Positions 17,730-27,699 of a stretch of DNA of 64,000 bases are shown here, in pieces. The position numbers and the translations under genes were made by a program. Every line of letters starts with the position of its first letter. Position 1 is the first letter of the stretch. The DNA is from Candidatus Eisenbacteria bacterium (GTDB lineage Bacteria > Eisenbacteria > RBG-16-71-46). The stretch spans positions 1 to 64,000 of the forward strand of contig JADLBL010000021.1 of the NCBI GenBank assembly GCA_020847735.1. The letters run 5' to 3'. Under the pieces are notes generated by a model. The model saw only the letters and a program-made list of their open reading frames with translations, was not told the DNA's origin and did no database searches.

Positions 17730-20126
17730 TCAACGGATGATCACGAACCGGCCGACCTGGTGGCCCGAGGGACCGTCCACCGTGAACAGGTAGATTCCGG
17801 AGGCGACGTCCTGTCCGTTTCGGCTGATCAGGTTCCATGCGACCTGGCCGTCGCCCTGAGTGCCGTCGTGATCCATCGAGGCGACCAGATCCCCCGCGAC
17901 CGTGTAGACACGAATCGTGCAACGTTCGCGCGGCAGGCCCATGAAATCGAGGTGCCGGGTGAACGGGTCGCCGGGCACGGGTGTCCGATCCCAATCGGCA
18001 TGTCCCCGATAAGGGTTCGGAACGACCCATGCGCGCGGCGGCCCCGGGCGGGCCAGCGCATGAGGAACGAGGCGCCGGGTGTAGTCCGGGACGAACGGGC
18101 TCTCGCGCTCGGCGAGCAGGGAGGGCAGCGAGTCGGCGGGCGCGTGCGCGCGCGCGAAGGAGGTGACGACGTAGTTGTAGTCGGCCCCGTTGTGCAGATT
18201 TCGATCCACCACGCGATAGCGGCCGATCGGGTGCCTGGGAACGCCACCCGTTTCCCCGTCCGGCGCCAGTGACGAGTCCGTGATCGCGGCGAGCGGCAGC
18301 CCGCCGCTGCCCGACGTGTCGGCCTTGTAGATGGCGATGCACTGCCACTGATCGCTCGGTGGCAACTGGCTCACGCGTCTCCAGTCGTCGAGCCGGTAGA
18401 GCTTGTAGCCGCTGAAGGAGTAGGTGGAATCCCCGGTCATTCCCGCCCGGAGGGCGCTCTCCGGCGAGTCGTCCCATTCGATCGTGACCTGCGAATCGCC
18501 GGCCGCCATTCGGGACCGTGGCGGGGAAGGAGTCGGTCCCGCGATCGTCCAGCGACGGACGGTGTCCGTCCCGTCGAAACCGGTGCAGAGATCGCAGTCG
18601 AAGTCGGTCCACACGCAGGTTCCCGCGGCGTAGGTCACCGCGACGACGCTGTCGGGGCCCAGCCATCCGGGGCCGTGCTCGATGAGCGGGTCCGTGTAGA
18701 ACTTCTCCGGGCAGTTCGGGTCGTAGGTGAAGGTGATGCCCGGCGGCGGTTCATAGCACATCTCGTGTCCGGTGATCCCCGTCTCACCGAGATACCAGGC
18801 GCGCCCGGCCGCGTCGGGCTTCAGGTTGTAGCGGCTTCCACGTGACAGCAGCCGGGCCGTCGCGGCCTCTCGCGGAATGCTGTCTGGAACCGACGCCCCG
18901 ACGAGCGCGACGCTGAACTCGACACTTGCGCCCGGGGCGAGATAGGGGAACGGACCGCACGAAACCAGCACGGCATAGTCGTGCACTCCGTCTTCGCGAA
19001 TGACCGGCCAGCTTCCCTCGAGGGCCTCGATGCGGCCCTCGTCCAACGCGGGGGGCCCGCCCTGGCCGGGCGGCATGTCCTGGGCGAACACGTAGGTGCG
19101 GAAGGTCGTGTCCTTCGCCGGAGCCCGGGCGTGCGACCGGGCTTCCCGCACACCCGGCAGCGCCTCGTTCCTGAGAAGGGCGAGTGGATCGGTGGTGTGC
19201 GTGAGAGGCACGACGGCGCCGCATGGAAGCCCGGAATCCGGGTTGTCATCAGCGACGACGACCGCCTCTCCCGACAGTCGGGTCAGGCAGGTCTTCCAGT
19301 TGTCGCCACCCGCCCTCGCGTTTGCGACTCCCTCGGGGACCAACAGCTCGTAGGGCAGGCGCATGACCCGGTCATCCAGATGTCCGCCCCGACTCGCCGC
19401 CTCGCGCGAATCGAGATCCACATAGAGCCCGAGGCGTAGATCGGTCAGCATCCGGTCCCCGGTGTTCGTAATCACAAACCGGAGGCCGGCGATGTCCTCG
19501 GCGTCTGCCTGGGTCCAGGCGAACGCCTCCTGGTGCACCGAGAGTCCCAGGGGGACATGCTGCTCGCCCGACGAGCTGTACAGGACGGCTTCGGGCTGGT
19601 CGTCCGTGTATTCCGCCGTCAGGAGTTGCTGCGAAGGCAGATCGAAGTCCTCGTCCACGAGGCCATCGCCGTCATCGTCGCGGCCGTTGAGAATCTCCTC
19701 GTCCACGCGGCCATCGCCGTCGTCGTCGTAGTTCCACCGCGTCCCGGGTTCGCCCGCCATCGCGCCCCTGACTCGATCGGTCGGATCCAGCGTCGGGCGC
19801 CACTCGTACATCGGGCCGCCTGAAACACGGCGGACGCCGTCCGGCTTCGTCGCCGCGACCCACAACTCCGCGCGGCCCAGCAGTTCGTGACCGGATCCGC
19901 GCGGAAACTCGAAGGAGGGATCGAACGAGCGGCCGACGCCGAACCACGGGTTGCCGATGACGCCGATATTGCTCACGCGCATGGCGAAGCGCCCGGCAAG
20001 GAGGAGCGGGCCGTGGTTCTCGATATCCATGACCGCCGGAGCCGGACGAGCCATCAGCAGCAGAACCGCCAGAAGGAGTCCCTGGCGCGCCGCACGGGCC
20101 TGCGACCTCGTCCGGGCCTGGCTCAT
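17730..20126 (-). CDS. Large secreted protein with C-terminal FlgD-like sorting domain
   Basis: 798 residues. The signal peptide is about 1-32 (GLLLAVLLLMARPAPAV). Two adjacent calcium-loop-like motifs, DDDGDGRVDEE and DDDGDGLVDED, lie at about residues 137-160, of the kind seen in thrombospondin-3 repeats. The central region is beta-rich with several Cys. An FN3-like segment (SQVTIEWDDSPESALRAG) is near 560. The protein ends with a VPNPYRG linker and an Ig-like tail closing in GIYLFTVDGPSGHQVGRF, the type IX-like sorting domain. The start overlaps the upstream lipoprotein's stop in ATGA, so the two are made together. No catalytic motif is visible; it may be a surface structural or binding protein. 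Confidence 0.82.
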   Translation of the reverse strand: MSQARTRSQARAARQGLLLAVLLLMARPAPAVMDIENHGPLLLAGRFAMRVSNIGVIGNPWFGVGRSFDPSFEFPRGSGHELLGRAELWVAATKPDGVRRVSGGPMYEWRPTLDPTDRVRGAMAGEPGTRWNYDDDGDGRVDEEILNGRDDDGDGLVDEDFDLPSQQLLTAEYTDDQPEAVLYSSSGEQHVPLGLSVHQEAFAWTQADAEDIAGLRFVITNTGDRMLTDLRLGLYVDLDSREAASRGGHLDDRVMRLPYELLVPEGVANARAGGDNWKTCLTRLSGEAVVVADDNPDSGLPCGAVVPLTHTTDPLALLRNEALPGVREARSHARAPAKDTTFRTYVFAQDMPPGQGGPPALDEGRIEALEGSWPVIREDGVHDYAVLVSCGPFPYLAPGASVEFSVALVGASVPDSIPREAATARLLSRGSRYNLKPDAAGRAWYLGETGITGHEMCYEPPPGITFTYDPNCPEKFYTDPLIEHGPGWLGPDSVVAVTYAAGTCVWTDFDCDLCTGFDGTDTVRRWTIAGPTPSPPRSRMAAGDSQVTIEWDDSPESALRAGMTGDSTYSFSGYKLYRLDDWRRVSQLPPSDQWQCIAIYKADTSGSGGLPLAAITDSSLAPDGETGGVPRHPIGRYRVVDRNLHNGADYNYVVTSFARAHAPADSLPSLLAERESPFVPDYTRRLVPHALARPGPPRAWVVPNPYRGHADWDRTPVPGDPFTRHLDFMGLPRERCTIRVYTVAGDLVASMDHDGTQGDGQVAWNLISRNGQDVASGIYLFTVDGPSGHQVGRFVIIR

Positions 20127-22414
20127 CTGGGGATGGGCCTCCGCGTCAGGCCCCACATGCGCTGCAGGACGAAGTCCGTGACCTGAATGGCCTGATCGCG
20201 ACGGAAGTACCACAGGGGAAAGCCCGAGAAGATCACCTGGGAGTTTTCACTGCCGTGGTAGACGGTCATGAGCGGGAAGCCCGTGCCCGACTGCCCGCCG
20301 ACCGTCTCGTAGAGCGTGTCCAATGCCGAGGCGAGGGAATCGGCGGGCAGCCCCGGGAGATGCTCCCGCACGATGTTGGGCTTGCTCAAGTACTCCGAGT
20401 AGAAGAGCGTCGCGTAGAACTGCTGTCCGGTTCGCTGCGGCGGGAGGGGATCGGTCGCGGGGGACTTCTGAAGCAGGGTCGGCGGCAGCTGGGAATAGTC
20501 GGGCGCCCCAGGCCAGCCACCCACGGCCCGGTTCGAACGCCGCGCCTGGAAGCTCCGGTAGGTGGTGAACTCGCTGCGCCAGTGCGTGTAGCTCGACATG
20601 AAGCGGCCGGGGACGAGCTCGCCGTTGTCGCTCCGGAAGACGTTCTGGGCGTCGCCGATCACGCTGTAGTCCCGGTTCGAGGCGTAGCCCGCTCCACCTC
20701 CCATGAGCCACAGGCGGCCGCCCGCCCGCATCCACGAGATGAGCGGATTCTGCACTCCCGGTTGCGAGACGAAGCGAAACAGCGGCATGGGCTCGTAGCT
20801 CGTGTTGAAGATGCCGTCGAAGCTCGTCGCGCTCTCCCCGTCCACGATCCAGAGGATGTTTCGATACCGTCCCAGCAGGGACAGGCCGAAGTCGTCGAGC
20901 CGGCTGAAGTGGGTGCCGACCGTGTCGAAGTCGTAACCCGCGAACAGTCCGGGGCTCGAGAGCGTCCCGGCGGGATAGCATCTCCACGGCACGCCTCCGG
21001 TCGCGTAGAGGAACGTGTCCAGCTCGGCGGCCGTCGGCCAGGCCAGGGAGGGCGGCTGCGCACATCCTCCTGCGCCGGCCCGGTCCACGCGGAGAAAGGT
21101 GTCGTCCACGATGAGCAGGCTGCGAGCGAATGTGGGCCGGACGACATTGACCAATGCGCCGACCAGCGACACCTGCCCCGCATCGTCCCGGACCTCGAGG
21201 TAGAACCGAAAGGTCGCGGAGGAGGATCCCGCGGGCGGCGCGAGTCCCAGGACGTCGAACGATCGGGACGTGGACCAGCGACTCCAGTGGTGAATATCCA
21301 GGTTCTCGTCGGTGCGCGGCGACTCGTCGTCAATCGAGGCGAGGTCCACGGCCCAGCGGGCATCGAGGACGAGGCTGCCGCTCGGTGAGACCGCGCTCCA
21401 GCCGATGCTCACGGGGGATCCTGAGGCGAAATCAACGTTGGGCCACGCGCTCGTGTCGAGAATGACGCCTCCACTCGCGAACTCGTAGCTGAGGAATTCG
21501 GTCCGCAACGTCACGCGCGGTCCGGAGGTCGCAGCGGCTTCAACGTCGAACTGCAGGAGGTTCTCGTCCAGGGAGAGTACCGGCGACCAGGCCCCGGCTC
21601 GATCGATCGCGACGAGCGCGAAGAGATAGGCCTGCCCCGGCGTGAGATCGCGAAGCACGAGCGAGGTGTCCGCTCCACCCAGCGAATCCCAACCCGCGAA
21701 ACGCGGTGCAAACAGGGTTCGAAGCGTGTCCGGATTCTGCCGGATCGCGTTGAGCGACGGCGTCGAACTCTCGCTGAAGAGCCGCCACCGGTACTGCGCC
21801 GGGAGATGTGAGGTCACACCATCGGGGTCGGAGCCCTGCCACGTGACCCGGAAGGCGGGCGACACCTGCCGCAGCAACAGCGTCGAGGGGCGTGGGCTCG
21901 TGATGTGGACGCTGGGCGCGATGGTCGTCGCGTCGAAGGAAACGTGTGCGGGCACGGACCGCGCGCCCCGGTCGTCCATGGCGACGACCACGAATGTGTG
22001 GTAGCGGCGCCCGGTGGGAACAAGCCCCGCCGCCACGCTGTCGGCGGCGAAGGTGAACGTCTGGCGGTTCGCGGTGGTCTCGATCCAGGTCGTGTCGGAA
22101 CCGGACTGGGCCGGCGGGTCAATCGCGTAGCGAAACGCGAGCACTCTTCCGTCCGCGTCCTGCCCGGACCAGCGGATCTCGCAGACATAGGTGGACGGAT
22201 CGAGCTGATTGGAGGGGTATTGGGTGACGCTGACCGTCGGGAGCTGGTTGGGGAATGGAACGCCCAGGTAGCTGCCGCTTCCGCAGCCCACGGAGGCGCT
22301 CAGCGCGAGCGGCAGGAGCCACCCAACCGTCGCATTCGAACGTCCGCCAAGTCGAGGGCGGTGCCCACGAACCGTGGGGCAAGTACGTGGCGCCATGAAC
22401 AGTCCCGTGATCAT
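20123..22414 (-). CDS. Outer-membrane lipoprotein with Ig/FN3-like domains
   Basis: 763 residues from ATG at 22414, with GGAGG ten bases upstream. A lipoprotein signal peptide has the lipobox SASVGC at about residues 40-45, followed by GSGSYLG. Several beta-sandwich segments follow, of FN3/cadherin-like style (CEIRWSGQDADGRVLAFRYA, FRVTWQGSDPDGV). A C-terminal part from about 455 contains a GGG-AGYASNRDYSVIG loop and looks globular. Aromatic and Ser-rich composition suits a surface protein. The 4-nt overlap with the next, sorting-domain gene suggests that the two proteins act together. No enzyme motif recognised. Confidence 0.78.
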   Translation of the reverse strand: MITGLFMAPRTCPTVRGHRPRLGGRSNATVGWLLPLALSASVGCGSGSYLGVPFPNQLPTVSVTQYPSNQLDPSTYVCEIRWSGQDADGRVLAFRYAIDPPAQSGSDTTWIETTANRQTFTFAADSVAAGLVPTGRRYHTFVVVAMDDRGARSVPAHVSFDATTIAPSVHITSPRPSTLLLRQVSPAFRVTWQGSDPDGVTSHLPAQYRWRLFSESSTPSLNAIRQNPDTLRTLFAPRFAGWDSLGGADTSLVLRDLTPGQAYLFALVAIDRAGAWSPVLSLDENLLQFDVEAAATSGPRVTLRTEFLSYEFASGGVILDTSAWPNVDFASGSPVSIGWSAVSPSGSLVLDARWAVDLASIDDESPRTDENLDIHHWSRWSTSRSFDVLGLAPPAGSSSATFRFYLEVRDDAGQVSLVGALVNVVRPTFARSLLIVDDTFLRVDRAGAGGCAQPPSLAWPTAAELDTFLYATGGVPWRCYPAGTLSSPGLFAGYDFDTVGTHFSRLDDFGLSLLGRYRNILWIVDGESATSFDGIFNTSYEPMPLFRFVSQPGVQNPLISWMRAGGRLWLMGGGAGYASNRDYSVIGDAQNVFRSDNGELVPGRFMSSYTHWRSEFTTYRSFQARRSNRAVGGWPGAPDYSQLPPTLLQKSPATDPLPPQRTGQQFYATLFYSEYLSKPNIVREHLPGLPADSLASALDTLYETVGGQSGTGFPLMTVYHGSENSQVIFSGFPLWYFRRDQAIQVTDFVLQRMWGLTRRPIPR

Positions 22415-22573
22415 CCGAGAGGGTCCTCCACCCCGCCGCTGCGCGCCGAACGTGTCCGTGCGCGGCGGTCCCAACCCTCAGCCGTGGATGACCCTCGGTC
22501 AGGGGCCAGCGCGATCTGGCGGATCTTTCGACCTTAAGTCACGGCATCAAAGGATTGGCGGTTGCACCCACGC

Positions 22574-22981
22574 CTAGTCGTCACATCCGACGACCTGCGA
22601 ACTCGGGGGGCACTTGGTCCCGGCGGCGGGTTGGTTGCTCAGCCCGGACCATCCGCCCGAACCGTGCACACGAACGGCCCAGTAGCAGGTGTGACAGTCG
22701 TCCAGGTCCGCGATCTGCACGCACACTTGCGTGTTCTCGGTGCAGAAGCCCGACGCACCGAAATAGTATCCGGACCATCCCGGTTCGTTCATCGAGCCAT
22801 CCCAGTAGCGCACTTCATAAGACGTGGCGCCAGTTGGGGCGGAGAAGACGGCGGCGGCGGTCCACCGCCCAGTGGTGATGGCAAGAGTGGTCACCGCGCC
22901 GGGTGGATCGGCTGCGGCCACGGGGGGGGGGGGGGATAGGAGAACCAGACACGCGGCGCACGTGAGGGCGAACGATTTCAT
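22574..22981 (-). CDS. Small secreted FN3-like protein with poly-C tract in signal peptide
   Basis: 135 residues. The signal peptide is about 1-24 (FALTCAACLVLLSPPPPVAA), followed by one fibronectin-III-like beta-sandwich: AVTTLAITTGRWTAAAVFSA, SYEVRYWDGSMNEPGW, and CHTCYWAVRVHGSGGWSGLS. Six cysteines in the mature part suggest disulfides. GAGGAG lies seven bases before the ATG. Fourteen consecutive C residues on the coding strand encode the four prolines just before the cleavage site, so one-base slippage would shift the whole mature protein out of frame. It is probably co-transcribed with the lipoprotein and sorting-domain genes 160 bases downstream. Confidence 0.72.
   Translation of the reverse strand: MKSFALTCAACLVLLSPPPPVAAADPPGAVTTLAITTGRWTAAAVFSAPTGATSYEVRYWDGSMNEPGWSGYYFGASGFCTENTQVCVQIADLDDCHTCYWAVRVHGSGGWSGLSNQPAAGTKCPPSSQVVGCDD
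22922..22935. repeat. Homopolymer G14/C14
   Basis: Fourteen consecutive G on the plus strand, inside the signal-peptide codons of the small secreted protein. By far the longest mononucleotide run I noticed in the window. Either a phase-variable switch or a sequencing/assembly length uncertainty. Confidence 0.85.
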
Positions 22982-23544
22982 TTCCGGCTCCTCAGCCTGG
23001 AGACTCGGTGGTGGCTCCGCCGGCTGTCGGCGTAGTCGTGGCCGAACTCGCGTCGGGGGCGCGCGTGGAAACCGTAGTCAACCGGCTGAGGAGGGGCAAG
23101 ATGATTCCTTCCTGAAGTCCTGGCTCCAGAAGATGGTTTTCAATGTCTCCTGGGGACGTGGAGGGGATTCGGAGCGCATCCGAGCGTGAGGCCGTCAGCG
23201 TGCGCTGGCGGGCGACGCCGAGGCTTCGGCTGGAGTCTCCCTCCCCCGGGGTCTAGCCCGACCTATTCATGAGCCCATGGCCTGCAAGTGACGGATGCCC
23301 GCGAATCGCTGCGTCGCAGGGCTGGCCAGCTTCCTCGACGTGTCACCGACACGACTGCGCCGCTGGCCAGCCCTGCTCCTTGCGCTTCACGGGCATCCGT
23401 CACTTTCGGCTCACGGTTCATGAATAGGTCGGGCTAGCATCCCGCCGCGCACCGGGGGCAGGGCGCGGAGTCGCCGCGCTTGCCCGGCGCGGGTCGCGGT
23501 CCGCGGGGCCATGCGTTCCTCGCGGGCACGGGGGGAGGTCGAGG
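22982..23544. other. Intergenic region carrying a palindromic element
   Basis: 563 bases between divergent genes. Positions 23253-23437 are the nested inverted-repeat element. The remaining part (22982-23252) shows no coding signal and probably holds the promoter for the minus-strand exoprotein cluster; I could not place a -10/-35 pair with confidence. Confidence 0.5.
23253..23437. mobile_element. MITE-like element with three nested perfect inverted repeats
   Basis: The outer arms are 20 bp and perfect (ctagcccgacctattcatga at 23253-23272, complement at 23418-23437). The middle arms are 16 bp and perfect (23286-23301 with 23390-23405). The inner arms are 15 bp and perfect (23316-23330 with 23362-23376), and a small cgtgt/acacg hairpin sits at the centre. 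The outermost CTAG is palindromic and occurs at both ends, so it could be a 4-bp target duplication flanking an element with ends starting CCCGACC. No transposase is encoded. The size and structure fit a non-autonomous miniature transposon, or a structured-RNA/recombination site. Confidence 0.7.
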
Positions 23545-24537
23545 ATGCGAGAAGCTCGCGGGTCTGGATTCCGTCACCGGATCGCTCCGGGACTCTGGAC
23601 CGCCCTGCTTGCCGGGGCGGCGTTCGTTACTCCGGCGACGGCCGCCTGGAGCGGCACAGCGTCGCCTGATGCGACCGCGGGCGGCAAGGCTGCGCCTGTG
23701 GCGGTGAAGGGCGGGGCGACGGCCGCCACGGGCGGCGCGACGACTCCTGAAGCGCTCTGGCAGCGGCTCGGTCTGCCGCGCTACCAGCAGCCGGCCGCGT
23801 ACAGCGAGGACCTCGTCGTCAGCGCCGAGGGCAAGACCTACACGATGAAGCGCGCGGTCGAGGGTCCGCGGGTTCGGACCGACATGACCATGGACGGCCA
23901 GAACATGATCATGATCGAAACGGGCGACGAACGCGGGACGTTCTACACGCTCGTGCCCGATCGAAAGCAGGCCGTCAAGCAGTCGCGCGCCTCGATGGAC
24001 GAAATGATGGGCGGCAGGATGAGCACGATGGAGGCGAAGTCGGCCGGAGAGTCCGGCGAGGCGCCGGCTCCGGAGATGAAAGCCGAAGACCTGGGAGACG
24101 ACACGGTCCAGGGCATCGCGGCGCGCAAGCTGCGCCTGATCTCCAGTGATGGCGACGTGCTGGCCTGGTTCGACAAGGCCTCGGGCCGGCCCCTGCGCAT
24201 GCAGGGCGGCGTGGACGGCAAGGTCTCGACGATCGAATGGCGGAACTACGCCGAGGGACCGCAGAGCGCGAAGCTGTTCGAGGTTCCCAAGGGCTACAAA
24301 CTGGAAGACATGGACGAGATGGCCGCGCAGATGCGGAAGATGAAGGGCATGGGCGGCATGGCACGGGGCATGATGTCCGGAATGGCGCAGGGCATGGGGC
24401 AGAGCATGGGCTCGCAACTCGGCTCGGCCTTTGGCGGAGCGCTCGGCGGACCGCTCGGCGCCGCGGCCGGTCAGTACATCGGCGGGCGCCTGGGCAGCGC
24501 GATCGGGAAGAAGGCCGGCGACGTCGTGACGCCTTGA
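23545..24537 (+). CDS. Secreted LolA-fold-like (DUF4412-type) protein with glycine-zipper tail
   Basis: 330 residues, with GGAGG just before the ATG. The signal peptide is about 1-33 (ending ATAA), followed by an Ala/Gly/Thr-rich linker. Residues 85-255 have the alternating pattern of half-barrel carriers: YSEDLVVSAEGKTYTMKRAV, VRTDMTMDGQNMIMIETGDE, YTLVPDRKQAV, DDTVQGIAARKLRL and LAWFDKASGRPLRMQ. A Met-rich helix then leads to a C-terminal glycine zipper (GSQLGSAFGGALGGPLGAAA, then GQYIGGRLGSAIG), which usually inserts in or packs against membrane. The carrier-like domain suggests binding of a lipid or other hydrophobic ligand. The family name is from memory of the pattern, so moderate. Confidence 0.65.
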   Translation: MREARGSGFRHRIAPGLWTALLAGAAFVTPATAAWSGTASPDATAGGKAAPVAVKGGATAATGGATTPEALWQRLGLPRYQQPAAYSEDLVVSAEGKTYTMKRAVEGPRVRTDMTMDGQNMIMIETGDERGTFYTLVPDRKQAVKQSRASMDEMMGGRMSTMEAKSAGESGEAPAPEMKAEDLGDDTVQGIAARKLRLISSDGDVLAWFDKASGRPLRMQGGVDGKVSTIEWRNYAEGPQSAKLFEVPKGYKLEDMDEMAAQMRKMKGMGGMARGMMSGMAQGMGQSMGSQLGSAFGGALGGPLGAAAGQYIGGRLGSAIGKKAGDVVTP

Positions 24538-24601
24538 GAGTCTCGCGGGTGCGGCCTCGCGCGCGCGCCGGCGCCGGGGGTGGCGAACCTTCGAAAGTAA
24601 A

Positions 24602-24632
24602 CTTCGGGCCCCGCGCAGCGCGGGGCCCGAAG
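24602..24632. terminator. Bidirectional terminator-like hairpin
   Basis: Fourteen-bp perfect stem (cttcgggccccgcg / cgcggggcccgaag) with a cag loop, between the LolA-like gene and the convergent aquaporin gene. Read on the minus strand it is followed by TTTACTTT; on the plus strand it has no T-run. Confidence 0.65.
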
Positions 24633-24673
24633 CGTTCAGCGGCAACGCGCCGATGCGCCCGCGCGCGAGCCGC

Positions 24674-25306
24674 TCACTCGTTGCCCTGCGACTTGAAGGC
24701 CCACGCGGCCACCACGCCGCCGAGGAGCGGGCCGACGAGGTAGATCCAGGCGAGATGGAACGGGCCGCGGGCGAGCGTCGCGTCCACGAGGATCGGCCCG
24801 AGCGCGACGGCCGGGTTGAAGGCGCCGCCCGAGATGCCGCCGCCGGCGACCGCGCCGAACGTGACCGTGAAGCCGATGGCCAGCCCGTAGTACGAGTTCC
24901 CCTGTGTCTTCGCCGAGGTCGCGGTCTGCAGCACGACCAGGCACAGCGCGAACGTGAACAGGAACTCGACGAGCAGCGACTCGCTGATCGTCGCCGAGGG
25001 CGAAGGGAAGAAGTGCATGGTCTGGTTCATGACGACGCGCGAGACGAGCGCGGCGAGCACCGCCCCGACCATCTGGAAGAACCAGTAGGGCAGGAGCTGC
25101 TTCATCGGCAGCTTGCCGCGCAGGGCGACGGCCAGCGAGACGGCGGGGTTGTAGTGGCCGCCCGAGATGTGGCCGCCCATGTAGACCATGACCATGAGCG
25201 AGGCGCCGATCGCGAGCGGCGCCAGCGGTTGATTGCCGAGAACGCTCAGGCAGACCGTGAGGACGAGAAAGAAGGTGCCGATCGTCTCGGTCAGGTATTC
25301 GCGCAT
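24674..25306 (-). CDS. Aquaporin/MIP-family channel lacking the selectivity-filter arginine
   Basis: 210 residues with six membrane helices. The two half-helix motifs are HYNPAVS (Asn53-Pro-Ala) and AFNPAVA (Asn164-Pro-Ala), so both NPA boxes are intact. In aquaporins and glycerol facilitators the second NPA is almost always followed by Arg, which forms the narrow ar/R filter; here it is Val. This predicts a wider or less polar pore, perhaps for small neutral solutes or gases rather than water alone. GGGGAGGAAC precedes the ATG. It is transcribed alone on the minus strand, flanked by terminators and a 240-base gap. Confidence 0.9.
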   Translation of the reverse strand: MREYLTETIGTFFLVLTVCLSVLGNQPLAPLAIGASLMVMVYMGGHISGGHYNPAVSLAVALRGKLPMKQLLPYWFFQMVGAVLAALVSRVVMNQTMHFFPSPSATISESLLVEFLFTFALCLVVLQTATSAKTQGNSYYGLAIGFTVTFGAVAGGGISGGAFNPAVALGPILVDATLARGPFHLAWIYLVGPLLGGVVAAWAFKSQGNE

Positions 25307-25546
25307 CTGTTCCTCCCCTTGCGGGCGGGCCCGGAATCACCCGGCTCCACGTGTGCGGCACGGCGGGTGTCCGGCGCGAGGGCAAGAGAGGACGAGCGGA
25401 AGGGCGGCGGACTCCCGGACGACCGCGACATCGGACCATCGGCGACGGGCGGAAGTCAACGGAAATGGCCGCCCGCGCGGGCGGGGACATCCCGGTGCCC
25501 GAAGCGGCGGTTGAGCCGCACGGCGGGCGGACCGCCACGGCGGTGA

Positions 25547-26025
25547 TCAGGTCTGGCGTTTCGCCCCGCACAGCTCGATCAGCACGCCGCCAAAGCTCTT
25601 CGGGTGCAGGAACGCGACGCTCGAGCCGTGCGCGCCGGGTCGAGGCGCTTCGTCCACGAGCCGCGCGCCGGAGGCCTTCGCGGCGGCGAGCCGCGCGGCC
25701 AGGTCGGCGACCTCGAGGCTCACGTGGTGCAGACCGGGCCCGCGCTCGCGCAGGAACCTCGCGACCGTGTGCGAGTCGTCGAGCGGCTGGAGCAGCTCGA
25801 ACGTGACCGGCCCAAGGTGCACGAACAGCACGCGCAGGGTTCCGCCGTCGAGCACCTCCTCGGCGCCGCGGGTGCCGCCGAGCGCGGCGACCAGGGTCGA
25901 AGCGAGCGCCTCGGCGTCGGCCGTCGCGATCGCGATGTGCGAGAGCGCCTGAACCGCGGCGCGATCGGGCCCGGTGGCGCCGCCCGCCGCGGCGCCTTCC
26001 GGGCTCCTGGGGATCCCGTGGCCGC

Positions 26026-26029
<4 letters not shown>
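25547..26029 (-). CDS. mce: Methylmalonyl-CoA epimerase
   Basis: 160 residues, VOC/glyoxalase fold. The metal-binding pattern is visible: His31 (LSHIAIA), Glu78 (VTFELLQPL), His101-His102 ([11 protein letters not shown]) and Glu152 near the end (GGVLIELCG). It interconverts the 2S and 2R forms of methylmalonyl-CoA so that the mutase can use carboxylation products. The start overlaps the mutase stop in ATGA. Last gene of the acyl-CoA carboxylation/mutase operon. The first 25 residues are Gly/Ala-rich and may be a longer N-terminus than usual. Confidence 0.9.

Positions 26030-27695
<1,666 letters not shown>

Positions 27696-27699
<4 letters not shown>

Noticed and set aside
23253-23437. Integron attC site or rho-independent terminator
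   Set aside because: Arms are far too long and perfect for a terminator, and the nested layout with ends in CTAG does not match attC core sites; no integrase is present.
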